Of a DNA stretch of 64,000 nucleotides, positions 1 through 7,114 are shown piece after piece. Each line of letters begins with the position of its first letter. Within the stretch, counting starts at the first letter, position 1. Source of the DNA: Corynebacterium massiliense DSM 45435 (lineage in GTDB: Bacteria > Actinomycetota > Actinomycetes > Mycobacteriales > Mycobacteriaceae); contig NZ_CP063189.1 in assembly GCF_028609805.1 (NCBI RefSeq), positions 186,001 through 250,000 of the forward strand. Reading direction: 5' to 3'. A program made the position numbers and the translations under genes. The notes beneath the pieces are model-generated. The model had not been told where the DNA came from and searched no databases. It saw nothing but the letters and a program-made list of their open reading frames with translations.

Positions 1-109
1 TTTCGCCGAAAGCGACGAAGTACTGCATCGCTTCCTGTCCAGATGCGAAACCGGCGCCGACCACGACGCCGATGAAGGCCAGTGAAATTGCCACAGCCCG
101 TTTAACCAT
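1..109 (-). CDS. YkvI-like membrane transporter family protein, N-terminal fragment
   Basis: Only the first 36 codons lie in the window; the gene runs off the left edge. The reading frame starts MVKRAVAISLAFIGVVVGAG and continues FASGQEAMQYFVAFGE. The glycine-rich GVVVGAGFASGQE segment resembles the first membrane helix of the YkvI family, LeuT-fold membrane proteins of unclear substrate. The ATG is read leftward, divergent in arrangement from nothing else nearby and downstream of sigC on the same strand (44-base gap). Family assignment rests on this one helix, so it could be another transporter of the same fold. Confidence 0.5.
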   Translation of the reverse strand, partial: MVKRAVAISLAFIGVVVGAGFASGQEAMQYFVAFGE

Positions 110-153
110 ATGGAAAGTGCTCCGATCATTGCAGTGACTTACATCGCGCTAGT

Positions 154-780
154 TTAATCACGACTGTTGTGCTGCGGCGATTCACTGTCGGCGCCGGCGA
201 GGAGATCTTTGCGGGCGCGCGCCACGCGGGAACGGATCGTGCCGATGCGCACGCCGGCGATTTTCGCCGCCTCCTCGTAGGTGTAGCCCAAAACCTGGGT
301 GAGGATGAGGGCTTCGCGGCGGTCGTGGGGCAGGGCATCGAGAAGCTGCCGCGTATCAATCCACTCGCTCCAGGTCCCGGAATCCTCCGGGGTGGAGGTG
401 TGCGCGGCCGCCTCTTCGTACTGCGTGTGGGACTTGCGGGGCCGGGCCATATCGCGGCGGATGTTGTCCACCCACACGCGGCGGGCGAGCGATAACAGCC
501 AGGTACGTGCCGAGGAGCGGGCGGCGAACCGCGGCAGGGCGTCGATGACCCGCAGGTACGTCTCCTGGGTGAGATCGTCGGCCAAGTCGGCATCGCCAAG
601 GTGCGCCAGCAGGCGCCACACATCGTCCTGGGTGGCGCGGATGAACTCCGTGAGCGCCGCGCGGTCGCCGCGGCCGGCCTTTAAGGCCAGCTCAGTGACG
701 AAGGCGTCGTCGCCCGGGGAGTGGTAATTCACCTCTAAAAACTTACCAGTCGCCGCTGCGCGCCCAACCGCCCCTGACAT
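154..780 (-). CDS. sigC: ECF-type RNA polymerase sigma factor SigC
   Basis: A 208-residue extracytoplasmic-function sigma factor. Region 2 lies at about residues 53-85 (DDLTQETYLRVIDALPRF is the core-binding helix) and region 4 at about 145-195, with the helix-turn-helix YEEAAKIAGVRIGTIRSRV. No transmembrane or anti-sigma domain is fused and no anti-sigma gene is adjacent. It is divergent from katA, the arrangement I recall for sigC-katA in C. glutamicum, where SigC controls respiratory oxidase genes such as ctaD and cydAB; that regulon is family knowledge, not visible here. The ATG at 780 has no clear ribosome binding site. A GTG at 732, preceded by TAGAG, is an alternative start that would remove 16 residues. 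Confidence 0.85.
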   Translation of the reverse strand: MSGAVGRAAATGKFLEVNYHSPGDDAFVTELALKAGRGDRAALTEFIRATQDDVWRLLAHLGDADLADDLTQETYLRVIDALPRFAARSSARTWLLSLARRVWVDNIRRDMARPRKSHTQYEEAAAHTSTPEDSGTWSEWIDTRQLLDALPHDRREALILTQVLGYTYEEAAKIAGVRIGTIRSRVARARKDLLAGADSESPQHNSRD

Positions 781-888
781 GGCTGGTTTAGGTTTGCTTT
801 CGTTGCCGGGTCACAGGCGCGTATCTAGTCTTGTGGTGGCCGAGCGCCAATAGCTCTATTCCATTAGTTTCAGGAGGTTGGCTCCCAT

Positions 889-2490
889 ATGGCTAACAAT
901 GAATTTGATAAAGCACAGGCAAACGAGTCCGCCGCGGACGAGGTACTGAAGAAGGGCGAGCGCGCCCAGGGCAAGGGCCCGGTCCGCAGCGAGTCCGGCA
1001 ACCCGGTTGCCTCGGAAAACCACTCCGTGCAGCAGGGCCTGCAGGGGCCAACCGTCATGAGTGACATGCACCTGATGGAAAAGCTCGCGCACTTCAACCG
1101 CGAGCCGGTCCCGGAGCGCATCCCGCACGCCAAGGGCCACGGCGCCTTCGGCGAGCTGCACATTACCGAGGACGTGTCCAAGTACACCAAGGCGAAGCTC
1201 TTCCAGAAGGGCACCGTGACGCCGATGGCGGCCCGTTTCTCCTCCGTGGCGGGTGAGAAGGGCTACCCGGATAACCTGCGCGACGTGCACGGTTTCGCCC
1301 TGCGCTTTTACACCGAGGACGGCAACTACGACATCGTGGGCAACAACACCCCGGTGTTTTTCATGCGCGACGCAATGAAGTTCCCGGACTTCATCCACTC
1401 CCAGAAGCGCCTGGGCAAAAACGGTCTGCGTGACGCGGACATGCAGTGGGACTTCTGGACCCGCACCCCGGAGTCCGCGCACCAGGTGGCGTACCTCATG
1501 GGCGACCGCGGCACCCCGAAGACCTCCCGCCACCAGGACGGCTTCGGCTCCCACACCTTCCAGTGGGTGAACGAGGAAGGCACCCCGGTCTGGATCAAGT
1601 ACCACTTCAAGACCCGCCAGGGCTGGGACTGCTTTACTGACGATGAGTCCAAGGAAGTCTCCGGCAAGAACCCGGACTTCATGCGCCAGGATCTCCACGA
1701 CGCCATCGAGCGCGGCGACTACCCGGTCTGGGACGTCAAGGTGCAGATCATGCCGTTCGACGAGGCGGAGGACTACCGCTTCAACCCGTTCGATCTGACC
1801 AAGGTCTGGTCGCAGAAGGACTACCCACTCATCCCGGTCGGCTACTTCGTGCTGAACCGCAACCCGGAGAACTTCCACGCGCAGGTCGAGCAGCTCGCCT
1901 TCGACCCGGGCAACCTGGTACCGGGCGTGGGCCTGTCCCCGGACCGCATGCTGCTCGCCCGCGCGGTGGCCTACGCCGACCAGCAGCGCTACCGCATCGG
2001 CGTGAACTACAAGCATCTGCCGGTTAACCAGCCGCTGTCGCAGGATCAGGTCAACTCCTACAACCACGAGGGCCAGATGACGTACTACCACAACGCCCCG
2101 GAGGACCCGACCTACTCGCCGAACCGCTACGCCAAGGGCGGCGGCTACTTGGACGACGGCGAGACCTCCAACCCGCACGACAACTACGGGCAGGCCGCGG
2201 ACCTTTACGTCAACCCGGATCCGCACGGCACCGACCTGGTGCGCGCGCCGTACGTCCAGCACTCGGAGGACGACGACTTCATCCAGGCGGGCACCCTGTA
2301 CCGCGACGTGCTGGACGATGACGCCAAGGAGCGCATGGCCAACAACATCGCCGGCGCCATGCAGGGCGTGTCCGAGCAGGTTGAGCAGCAGGTCTACGAG
2401 TACTGGACCAAGGTGGACGAGAACCTGGGCAAGCGCGTCAAGGAGCTCTACACCTCCCAGCAGGACGATACGAAGATGGCGGAGAAGTAA
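889..2490 (+). CDS. katA: Catalase KatA (heme, monofunctional)
   Basis: Breaks hydrogen peroxide down to water and oxygen in the cytoplasm. The 533-residue protein is of small-subunit catalase size with an unusually charged N-terminal extension (about 50 residues). The catalytic histidine is H80 in ERIPHAKGHGAFG, the distal asparagine is in VGNNTPVFF near residue 152, and the proximal heme tyrosine is near Y362 in AVAYADQQRYRIGVNY. The start is fixed by AGGAGG eight bases upstream. The divergent spacer with sigC holds TTAGGTT (788-794), a half-site resembling the DtxR iron-repressor box, and ATAG/CTAT repeats at about 850-862 that could bind OxyR; both are inferences. No obvious terminator follows before the next gene. 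Confidence 0.95.
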   Translation: MANNEFDKAQANESAADEVLKKGERAQGKGPVRSESGNPVASENHSVQQGLQGPTVMSDMHLMEKLAHFNREPVPERIPHAKGHGAFGELHITEDVSKYTKAKLFQKGTVTPMAARFSSVAGEKGYPDNLRDVHGFALRFYTEDGNYDIVGNNTPVFFMRDAMKFPDFIHSQKRLGKNGLRDADMQWDFWTRTPESAHQVAYLMGDRGTPKTSRHQDGFGSHTFQWVNEEGTPVWIKYHFKTRQGWDCFTDDESKEVSGKNPDFMRQDLHDAIERGDYPVWDVKVQIMPFDEAEDYRFNPFDLTKVWSQKDYPLIPVGYFVLNRNPENFHAQVEQLAFDPGNLVPGVGLSPDRMLLARAVAYADQQRYRIGVNYKHLPVNQPLSQDQVNSYNHEGQMTYYHNAPEDPTYSPNRYAKGGGYLDDGETSNPHDNYGQAADLYVNPDPHGTDLVRAPYVQHSEDDDFIQAGTLYRDVLDDDAKERMANNIAGAMQGVSEQVEQQVYEYWTKVDENLGKRVKELYTSQQDDTKMAEK

Positions 2491-2567
2491 GCTTCGCGTG
2501 AACTCCCGGCACGCCTTTATCGGTGCGCCTCTCCGGCGGCGGGGAACAGGGTCGATATGTTTCGGAT

Positions 2568-4100
2568 ATGACCGATAGCCGCATCGCAACCCCTGTTCGC
2601 CCGCCCCGCCAAGGGCCGTCAAAGCACGCCGCTTTGGCGGCCTTCGTGCTGCTTATCCCCCTCGTCGCCGGGGCCGTGCTCGCGGCCGTGGCCAACCTCG
2701 ATCCGGCCCGGTCCTGGACCCCGGCGGGGGAGGAGCCGGGGGCTGCGCCCGCCAGCGTGGCCACGGCAGAGACTTCCGGGCCGAGCACGCAGGAGCTTGT
2801 CGATGCCCGCCGCGCCGCCATCGACGCCCAATCCCAGGCCAGCCTTTTGGCCAGCGGCGCCAAGCAGCTTGCCGATGGCACCCACAAGCTCAAAGACGGC
2901 GCCGACGGCATTGGCGGCGGGCTCGATGAGCTGACAAACGGCGCGAACGAGTTGGCCGCCGGCATGAAGGAGTTGCAGGCAGGCACGGGAGAGCTTGGCT
3001 CCGGGGCGAACGAGGTGGCCGACACGGTCGGTGGCGCGGTGGATCAGGTTGCCGGCATTGGCGCGGTGCGCGGGCAACTGCTTGCCGCGATTGATGATGC
3101 CCTCCGCGGCCTCGACGGCAACAAGAGCCCGGACGCGAAGAAGGCCCAGGACCAGCTGCACGGCCTGCGCGACCAAGTGGATGCCTTCCAAGTGGACGAC
3201 GCCATGAAGGGCGATTTGCAGCGCCTCAAAGACGGCTCGCGGGAGCTGGCCAACCAGCTGTCGGTTTCCGGGTACGCCTACCACGACGGGATCTACGAGG
3301 CGACGCGCGGCGCAGAACAGCTCAACTCCGAGCTGCAGGGCGCGACCGGCAAGGCCGGGGAAGCCACGAGCGGCATCGACCAGCTCGACGAGGGCGCGGC
3401 GAAGATCCAGAAGATGGCGGAGGATAACCGCACGCGCCTCGAGTCCATTCAGCGCGCGCTGCCGGCGGTGCAGGAAGGCGATGACGCAGACGGCGGTCAG
3501 CGCTCCGCCGTGTCTCCCATCGTGGCGCTGCTCATCAGCACTGTGGCCATGGTCGGCGGCGCAATGCTCGGCTGGGCCCAGGCGAAGATGCAGGCACAGC
3601 GCGGTGTCGCTACCACCCTGGCCGGCTCCTTTGGTGTGGCAGCCGCCGGCGAGATCCTCTTGTTCGTACTCGCCAGCGGCGTGCGCCCGCTCGGCGCCGT
3701 GGGCGCCGGGGTGATTTTCTTCCTCTCCGCCCTGGCCGGATGCGTGTTTACGCGCGGTACCTTGCGGGCGGCGGGCCCCACGGTCGGGCTAATTGTGGCC
3801 GGCATGTACTCGCTGGCGCAGCTCGGGATCGTCGGCTGGGTGTGGAAGACGGCGACCACGCAGGACGTTTCCACCGCGTGGCAGGCCGCCGCCGGCCTCT
3901 TCCCGCTGCACTGGGCCACCTCTGCGGCCACGACCGCGGGCAACGCCGGGCAGTTGCCCGCGTTCTGGATCCCCGCCGGCCTGCTGGCCGCGGCTGTGGT
4001 GTGCGGACTGGGAGCGCTTGCCCTCGCGCGGGCTGGACAGGCTCGCGCGGGCGAGGACGCCGCGCTTGCAGAAACGTCTGAGCGTACAGAGATCGCCTAA
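2568..4100 (+). CDS. Membrane protein with xxxLxxG heptad repeats (YhgE/Pip-like)
   Basis: A 510-residue protein with one N-terminal membrane helix (about residues 20-45), a long extracytoplasmic region and four to six C-terminal helices starting near residue 320. Residues about 95-165 carry the heptad pattern x-x-x-L-x-x-G, for example GAKQLADG, THKLKDGAD, LDELTNGAN and MKELQAG, expected to form a long coiled rod. The architecture matches YhgE/Pip-type proteins and the membrane permease half of heptad-repeat export proteins; the substrate is unknown. The ATG at 2568 is preferred over an in-frame start 45 bases upstream because the protein then begins just before the basic stretch and first helix. 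It follows katA by 77 bases but a shared function is not evident. Confidence 0.7.
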   Translation: MTDSRIATPVRPPRQGPSKHAALAAFVLLIPLVAGAVLAAVANLDPARSWTPAGEEPGAAPASVATAETSGPSTQELVDARRAAIDAQSQASLLASGAKQLADGTHKLKDGADGIGGGLDELTNGANELAAGMKELQAGTGELGSGANEVADTVGGAVDQVAGIGAVRGQLLAAIDDALRGLDGNKSPDAKKAQDQLHGLRDQVDAFQVDDAMKGDLQRLKDGSRELANQLSVSGYAYHDGIYEATRGAEQLNSELQGATGKAGEATSGIDQLDEGAAKIQKMAEDNRTRLESIQRALPAVQEGDDADGGQRSAVSPIVALLISTVAMVGGAMLGWAQAKMQAQRGVATTLAGSFGVAAAGEILLFVLASGVRPLGAVGAGVIFFLSALAGCVFTRGTLRAAGPTVGLIVAGMYSLAQLGIVGWVWKTATTQDVSTAWQAAAGLFPLHWATSAATTAGNAGQLPAFWIPAGLLAAAVVCGLGALALARAGQARAGEDAALAETSERTEIA

Positions 4101-4221
4101 ACCGCAGCGCACACCTGTCATTCCCCTGAAGCCCCAGCGATTTTTATTCGCGCAGTTAATAGGTGGCTGGGAACATTCGTATTCGGTCTTTTGGTGCTGG
4201 CGTGGCCAAAAATCTGGGTGC

Positions 4222-4227
4222 TACGCT
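4222..4227 (+). promoter_or_regulatory. Extended -10 element of a leader or small RNA
   Basis: TGCTACGCT (4219-4227) fits the extended actinobacterial -10 form TGnTAnnnT. A start six to seven bases downstream falls at 4233-4234, which is the first base of the structured RNA described next. No convincing -35 is visible, as is usual for extended -10 promoters. Confidence 0.45.
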
Positions 4228-4232
4228 GAGCC

Positions 4233-4338
4233 TTGCTCACGTCGCCTACTTAGGGGGTAGGCAAACGGTTCTCCAATCCGTTGTGAGTGATAGGGAATAG
4301 GGGCGGCGCCGCACTGTAGGGGTGCGGCGCCGTTTTCT
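4233..4338 (+). ncRNA. Candidate structured RNA: compact three-way junction followed by intrinsic terminator
   Basis: Three nested helices can be drawn by hand. P1 pairs 4233-4240 with 4283-4290 (eight pairs including two G-U). P2 pairs 4244-4249 with 4257-4262 (GCCTAC/GTAGGC). P3 pairs 4264-4268 with 4278-4282 (AACGG/CCGTT) and abuts P1 directly. The P2 loop contains GGGG and the P3 loop CTCC, so a loop-loop contact is possible. A strong terminator follows about 15 bases later. It lies upstream of the Nramp metal transporter, so it could be a metal-sensing attenuator; but the transporter also has its own leaderless-type promoter, so a free-standing RNA of about 105 nucleotides is equally possible. 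It does not match the yybP-ykoY manganese riboswitch consensus as I know it. Confidence 0.45.
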
Positions 4339-4340
4339 CT
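4305..4340 (+). terminator. Intrinsic terminator between the structured RNA and the Nramp gene
   Basis: A perfect ten-pair GC stem (4305-4314 with 4322-4331, GGCGCCGCAC/GTGCGGCGCC), seven-base loop, then GTTTTCTCT. Termination here would separate the upstream RNA from the transporter gene unless readthrough is regulated. Confidence 0.75.
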
Positions 4341-4364
4341 GTTTTAGGCAGGTTTACTCTGGCG

Positions 4365-4386
4365 GGAGTTCAATGGTCTGAACTCC
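4365..4386 (+). repeat. Inverted repeat upstream of the Nramp promoter (candidate operator)
   Basis: Seven-base perfect arms GGAGTTC and GAACTCC separated by eight bases. It lies about 28 bases upstream of the -10 element at 4414, overlapping where a -35 or an activator or repressor site would sit. A metal-dependent regulator such as an MntR/DtxR type is one possibility; the sequence is not a DtxR consensus. Confidence 0.4.
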
Positions 4387-4410
4387 GAGTATCACCTCGC
4401 AAAAGGCCCG

Positions 4411-4426
4411 TGTTAGATTCGTCCCC
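4411..4426 (+). promoter_or_regulatory. Leaderless-type promoter of the Nramp gene
   Basis: TGTTAGATT (4411-4419) fits the extended -10 form, and a start seven bases downstream would be the A of the ATG at 4427 or the base before it. The bases just before the ATG (GTCCCC) contain no ribosome binding site, which agrees with a leaderless message. The remainder of the 326-base gap after 4100 holds the structured RNA, its terminator and the inverted repeat; I see no further gene in it. Confidence 0.5.
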
Positions 4427-5653
4427 ATGCTGATCTTTCGTCTCTCTGATAAGCGCTTTGCTCTCCCGAAGCTCCTGGGCCCCGCGTTCGTTGCTGCGGT
4501 TGCCTACGTTGATCCCGGAAACGTGGCGGCGAATATCACCGCCGGCGCTCGCTACGGTTACCTACTCTTGTGGGTCTTGGTCGCGGCATCGGCAATGTCG
4601 GTATTCATTCAGTACCAGTCGGCCAAGCTCGGTCTCGTCACCGGCCACAGCCTTCCTGAGTTGATAGGGCAGCGGCTCTCCCGGCCGTGGCGCATCGCTT
4701 TCTGGGTGCAGGCGGAACTCATCGCCGCGGCGACTGATCTGGCTGAGGTCATCGGCGGCGCAATCGCACTTAACTTGCTGTTCGGCCTGCCGCTTTTTGC
4801 GGGCGGTGTGATTACCGGAGTGATATCCACCGTCCTGCTGGCTTTGCAGACGGCGGGACGGCGCCAGCGAGTCTTTGAAATGGTGGTGACCGGGCTGCTC
4901 CTCATCATCGCGGTGGGGTTCCTCGCGGGCCTCGCGGTGGACCCGCCGGACGCAGTGGACATCGGCAACGGATTGGTCCCGCGCCTGTCCGGAGGCGACA
5001 GTGTGGTTGTCGCGGCCTCAATGCTGGGCGCCACGGTCATGCCGCACGCCATTTACCTGCACTCGTCCCTGGTCAATCACCGTTTCCCGCAGCGCTCACC
5101 GAGCGCGGTGCCGCGGCTTCTCCGCGCGACGAAGCACGACGTCACGTGGTCGCTTATCCTCGCCGGGCTTGTCAACATTGGGCTGCTGGTTCTAGCCGCG
5201 AACTCGCTTTTCGGTGCGGAGGGCACCGATTCCATCGAAGGTGCTTACGCAGCTATTGATGGCCACTTGGGCAGCATCGTCGGCGTGGTCTTCGGCATCG
5301 GGCTTCTCGCGTCCGGACTCGCATCCACGTCGGTTGGAGCATATGCCGGAAGCGAGGTAATGGACGGCCTGTTGCGGGTGCGCGTGCCGCTCGTCGCGCG
5401 ACGCGTGGTGACTCTCGTCCCCGCATTGCTCATCATTTTCACCGGAATTAGCCCGTCGACAGCGTTGGTGTGGAGCCAGGCGGCGTTGTGCGTAGGGATC
5501 CCCTTCGCCATCGTGCCGCTGTTTCTACTAACGGGCTCCCGCGTGACGATGGGCCGCTACCGCGATAGCCGGGGCACTGTCATCGCAGGGATTGTTGTCT
5601 GTGTTGTTGTGGTGCTGCTGAACTTCGCGCTTTTAGCGCTGGGCGAGCTATAG
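4427..5653 (+). CDS. mntH: Nramp-family divalent metal (manganese/iron) transporter
   Basis: A 408-residue, polytopic inner-membrane protein that imports Mn2+ or Fe2+ with protons. The two metal-binding hallmarks are present: DPGN at residues 29-32 in helix 1 (AVAYVDPGNVAANITAG) and A-x-x-M-P-H at about 202-207 in helix 6 (GATVMPHAIYLHSSL). About eleven hydrophobic helices can be counted, the usual Nramp number. The ATG lacks a ribosome binding site and appears leaderless. Upstream lie a structured RNA, terminator and inverted repeat, described separately. Its 3' end is only 20 bases from an IS256-type element. The symbol is by family; whether manganese is the physiological substrate cannot be read from the sequence. 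Confidence 0.85.
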   Translation: MLIFRLSDKRFALPKLLGPAFVAAVAYVDPGNVAANITAGARYGYLLLWVLVAASAMSVFIQYQSAKLGLVTGHSLPELIGQRLSRPWRIAFWVQAELIAAATDLAEVIGGAIALNLLFGLPLFAGGVITGVISTVLLALQTAGRRQRVFEMVVTGLLLIIAVGFLAGLAVDPPDAVDIGNGLVPRLSGGDSVVVAASMLGATVMPHAIYLHSSLVNHRFPQRSPSAVPRLLRATKHDVTWSLILAGLVNIGLLVLAANSLFGAEGTDSIEGAYAAIDGHLGSIVGVVFGIGLLASGLASTSVGAYAGSEVMDGLLRVRVPLVARRVVTLVPALLIIFTGISPSTALVWSQAALCVGIPFAIVPLFLLTGSRVTMGRYRDSRGTVIAGIVVCVVVVLLNFALLALGEL

Positions 5654-5673
5654 CAAAAGCCGGTGCCTTCCGA

Positions 5674-7114
5674 GAGAGTGTCCGATTCTTTGTGTGCGGG
5701 GGTTTGGTTTACAAGTAGTCCGCGAATCGGTCGGGGTAAGCCACGGCTAGTTGGTTGATGGCTTGTTTCCACCCGGTGGCTTTCGCTCCTTCAATATAGC
5801 CGTTGCATTCGATATCGCGCTTCGCTTTCTTGGCTCGCTGGGCGGCGCGCTTGTCTTCGATGTTGCAGATCATCAGCCACAGCGTTTTCAACGCCGCGGT
5901 ATCGTTCGGGAACTGGCCGCGGTTACGGGTAGCTTTACGCAGTTCAGCATTCAGCGACTCGATCGAATTGGTGGTGTAGAGCACCCGGCGTGCCGCCGGC
6001 GGGAACTGTAGAAACGGCACGAACCGCTCCCAAGCGTCGCGCCAGACTTTGACCGATTGCGGGTATTTCCGGCCCAGTTCACTGGCTTCGAACGCATCCA
6101 AGGCGGCACGGGCGGTGTCCTCGTTTGCGGCCGTGTAGACCTCACGCAGCGCCCGGGAGACCCCTTTGCGGTCTTGGTAGGACACCCACCGGTTCGCAGC
6201 CCGAATCAGGTGCACGATACAGGTCTGCACCATGGAATTCGGCCAGGTGGCTTCCACGGCTTCCGGCAGGCCTTTGAGCCCGTCGCAGCAGACAATGAAC
6301 ACGTCCTGGACACCGCGGTTGGCCAGATCCGCGCAGACCGATGCCCAGAATGCGGCACCTTCATTTTCAGCGATCCACAATCCCAGGATGTGCTTGATGC
6401 CGTCCATGTCGACGCCAACCGCCATATAGCAGGACTTGTTGACCACGCGGTGGCCGTCACGGATTTTCACGCGTAGCGCGTCGAGGAAGATCACCGGGTA
6501 GAACTCGTCGAGCTGGCGGTTTTGCCAGATCATGACCTCGTCTAACACCGCATCGGTAATGGTGCTGATCGTATCCGGGCTCATATCCACCCCGAGCGTG
6601 GTCGCGAGGTGATGCTGGATATCGCGCACTGTCATCCCGCCGGCGTATAGCGAGACGATCATGTCGTCGAGTTCTGTGAGTCGGCGTGCGCCCTTGGGCA
6701 CCATCCGGGGAGTAAAGGTGCCGGCACGGTCCCTGGGCACGGTCACTTCCACCGCGCCGTAGCCAGAATTGACGGTCTTGGTGTACGACCCATTGCGGTG
6801 ATTGTTGCCCTGTGCGGATTCGACTTGGGCTTTGGTCTTGCGGTCAGAATGGCTATAGCCCAAATGCGCATCCATCTCCGCCTGCAGACCAGCGTTGATT
6901 GATGCCTGTAGCAGGCCTTTGACCAGCTCGCTTGCATCATCAGCGGAAGCCGACAGCTCGCTGATCAAGCTGGCGAGCTCAGGATTTTCCATCAGCTTCT
7001 CGCTGATCTCATTGACCTTTGCCGGGTCATGGTTTTTCTTCGGTGACACCGTAGTCATTATCGGTGAAACTCCTTCTAGATCAGAGCCTCACACACAAAC
7101 TTCCTGACACCCTC
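5674..7114. mobile_element. IS256-family insertion sequence, complete
   Basis: About 1441 bp, bounded by imperfect inverted repeats of about 28 bases: the left end starts GAGAGTGTCCG at 5674, the right end read inward from 7114 starts GAGGGTGTCAG; both share the block TTTGTGTG, with about 20 of 28 positions identical. A single transposase gene fills it. No target-site duplication is visible: the eight bases before (CCTTCCGA) and after (ATCGTTGA) differ. The right end directly abuts the truncated left end of the neighbouring IS481-type element. Confidence 0.85.
5709..7058 (-). CDS. IS256-family transposase
   Basis: A 449-residue Mutator-type DDE transposase. The catalytic aspartates are in FLDALRVKIRDG (about residue 193) and in VCCDGLKGLPEAVE (about 258), and the glutamate is in TNSIESLNAELRKATRNRG (about 370). 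The IS256 signature around CDGLKGLPEAV with the downstream C-x-H-L-I-R is intact. Length matches the family (400-450), there is no frameshift, and the gene fills the element, so it may be active. The ATG at 7058 lies 56 bases inside the right terminal repeat. Confidence 0.95.
   Translation of the reverse strand: MTTVSPKKNHDPAKVNEISEKLMENPELASLISELSASADDASELVKGLLQASINAGLQAEMDAHLGYSHSDRKTKAQVESAQGNNHRNGSYTKTVNSGYGAVEVTVPRDRAGTFTPRMVPKGARRLTELDDMIVSLYAGGMTVRDIQHHLATTLGVDMSPDTISTITDAVLDEVMIWQNRQLDEFYPVIFLDALRVKIRDGHRVVNKSCYMAVGVDMDGIKHILGLWIAENEGAAFWASVCADLANRGVQDVFIVCCDGLKGLPEAVEATWPNSMVQTCIVHLIRAANRWVSYQDRKGVSRALREVYTAANEDTARAALDAFEASELGRKYPQSVKVWRDAWERFVPFLQFPPAARRVLYTTNSIESLNAELRKATRNRGQFPNDTAALKTLWLMICNIEDKRAAQRAKKAKRDIECNGYIEGAKATGWKQAINQLAVAYPDRFADYL

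Noticed and set aside
856..2622. A 588-codon open frame antisense to katA
   Set aside because: It mirrors the codon structure of katA, encodes Val/Leu/Arg-rich sequence without motifs, and is the usual shadow of a GC-rich gene. The same applies to long antisense frames opposite ponA, topA, lpd, cyaB and sdhA.
4233..4338. Assignment of the mntH-upstream RNA to the yybP-ykoY manganese riboswitch
   Set aside because: The conserved yybP-ykoY internal loop sequences are not present; only the location fits.
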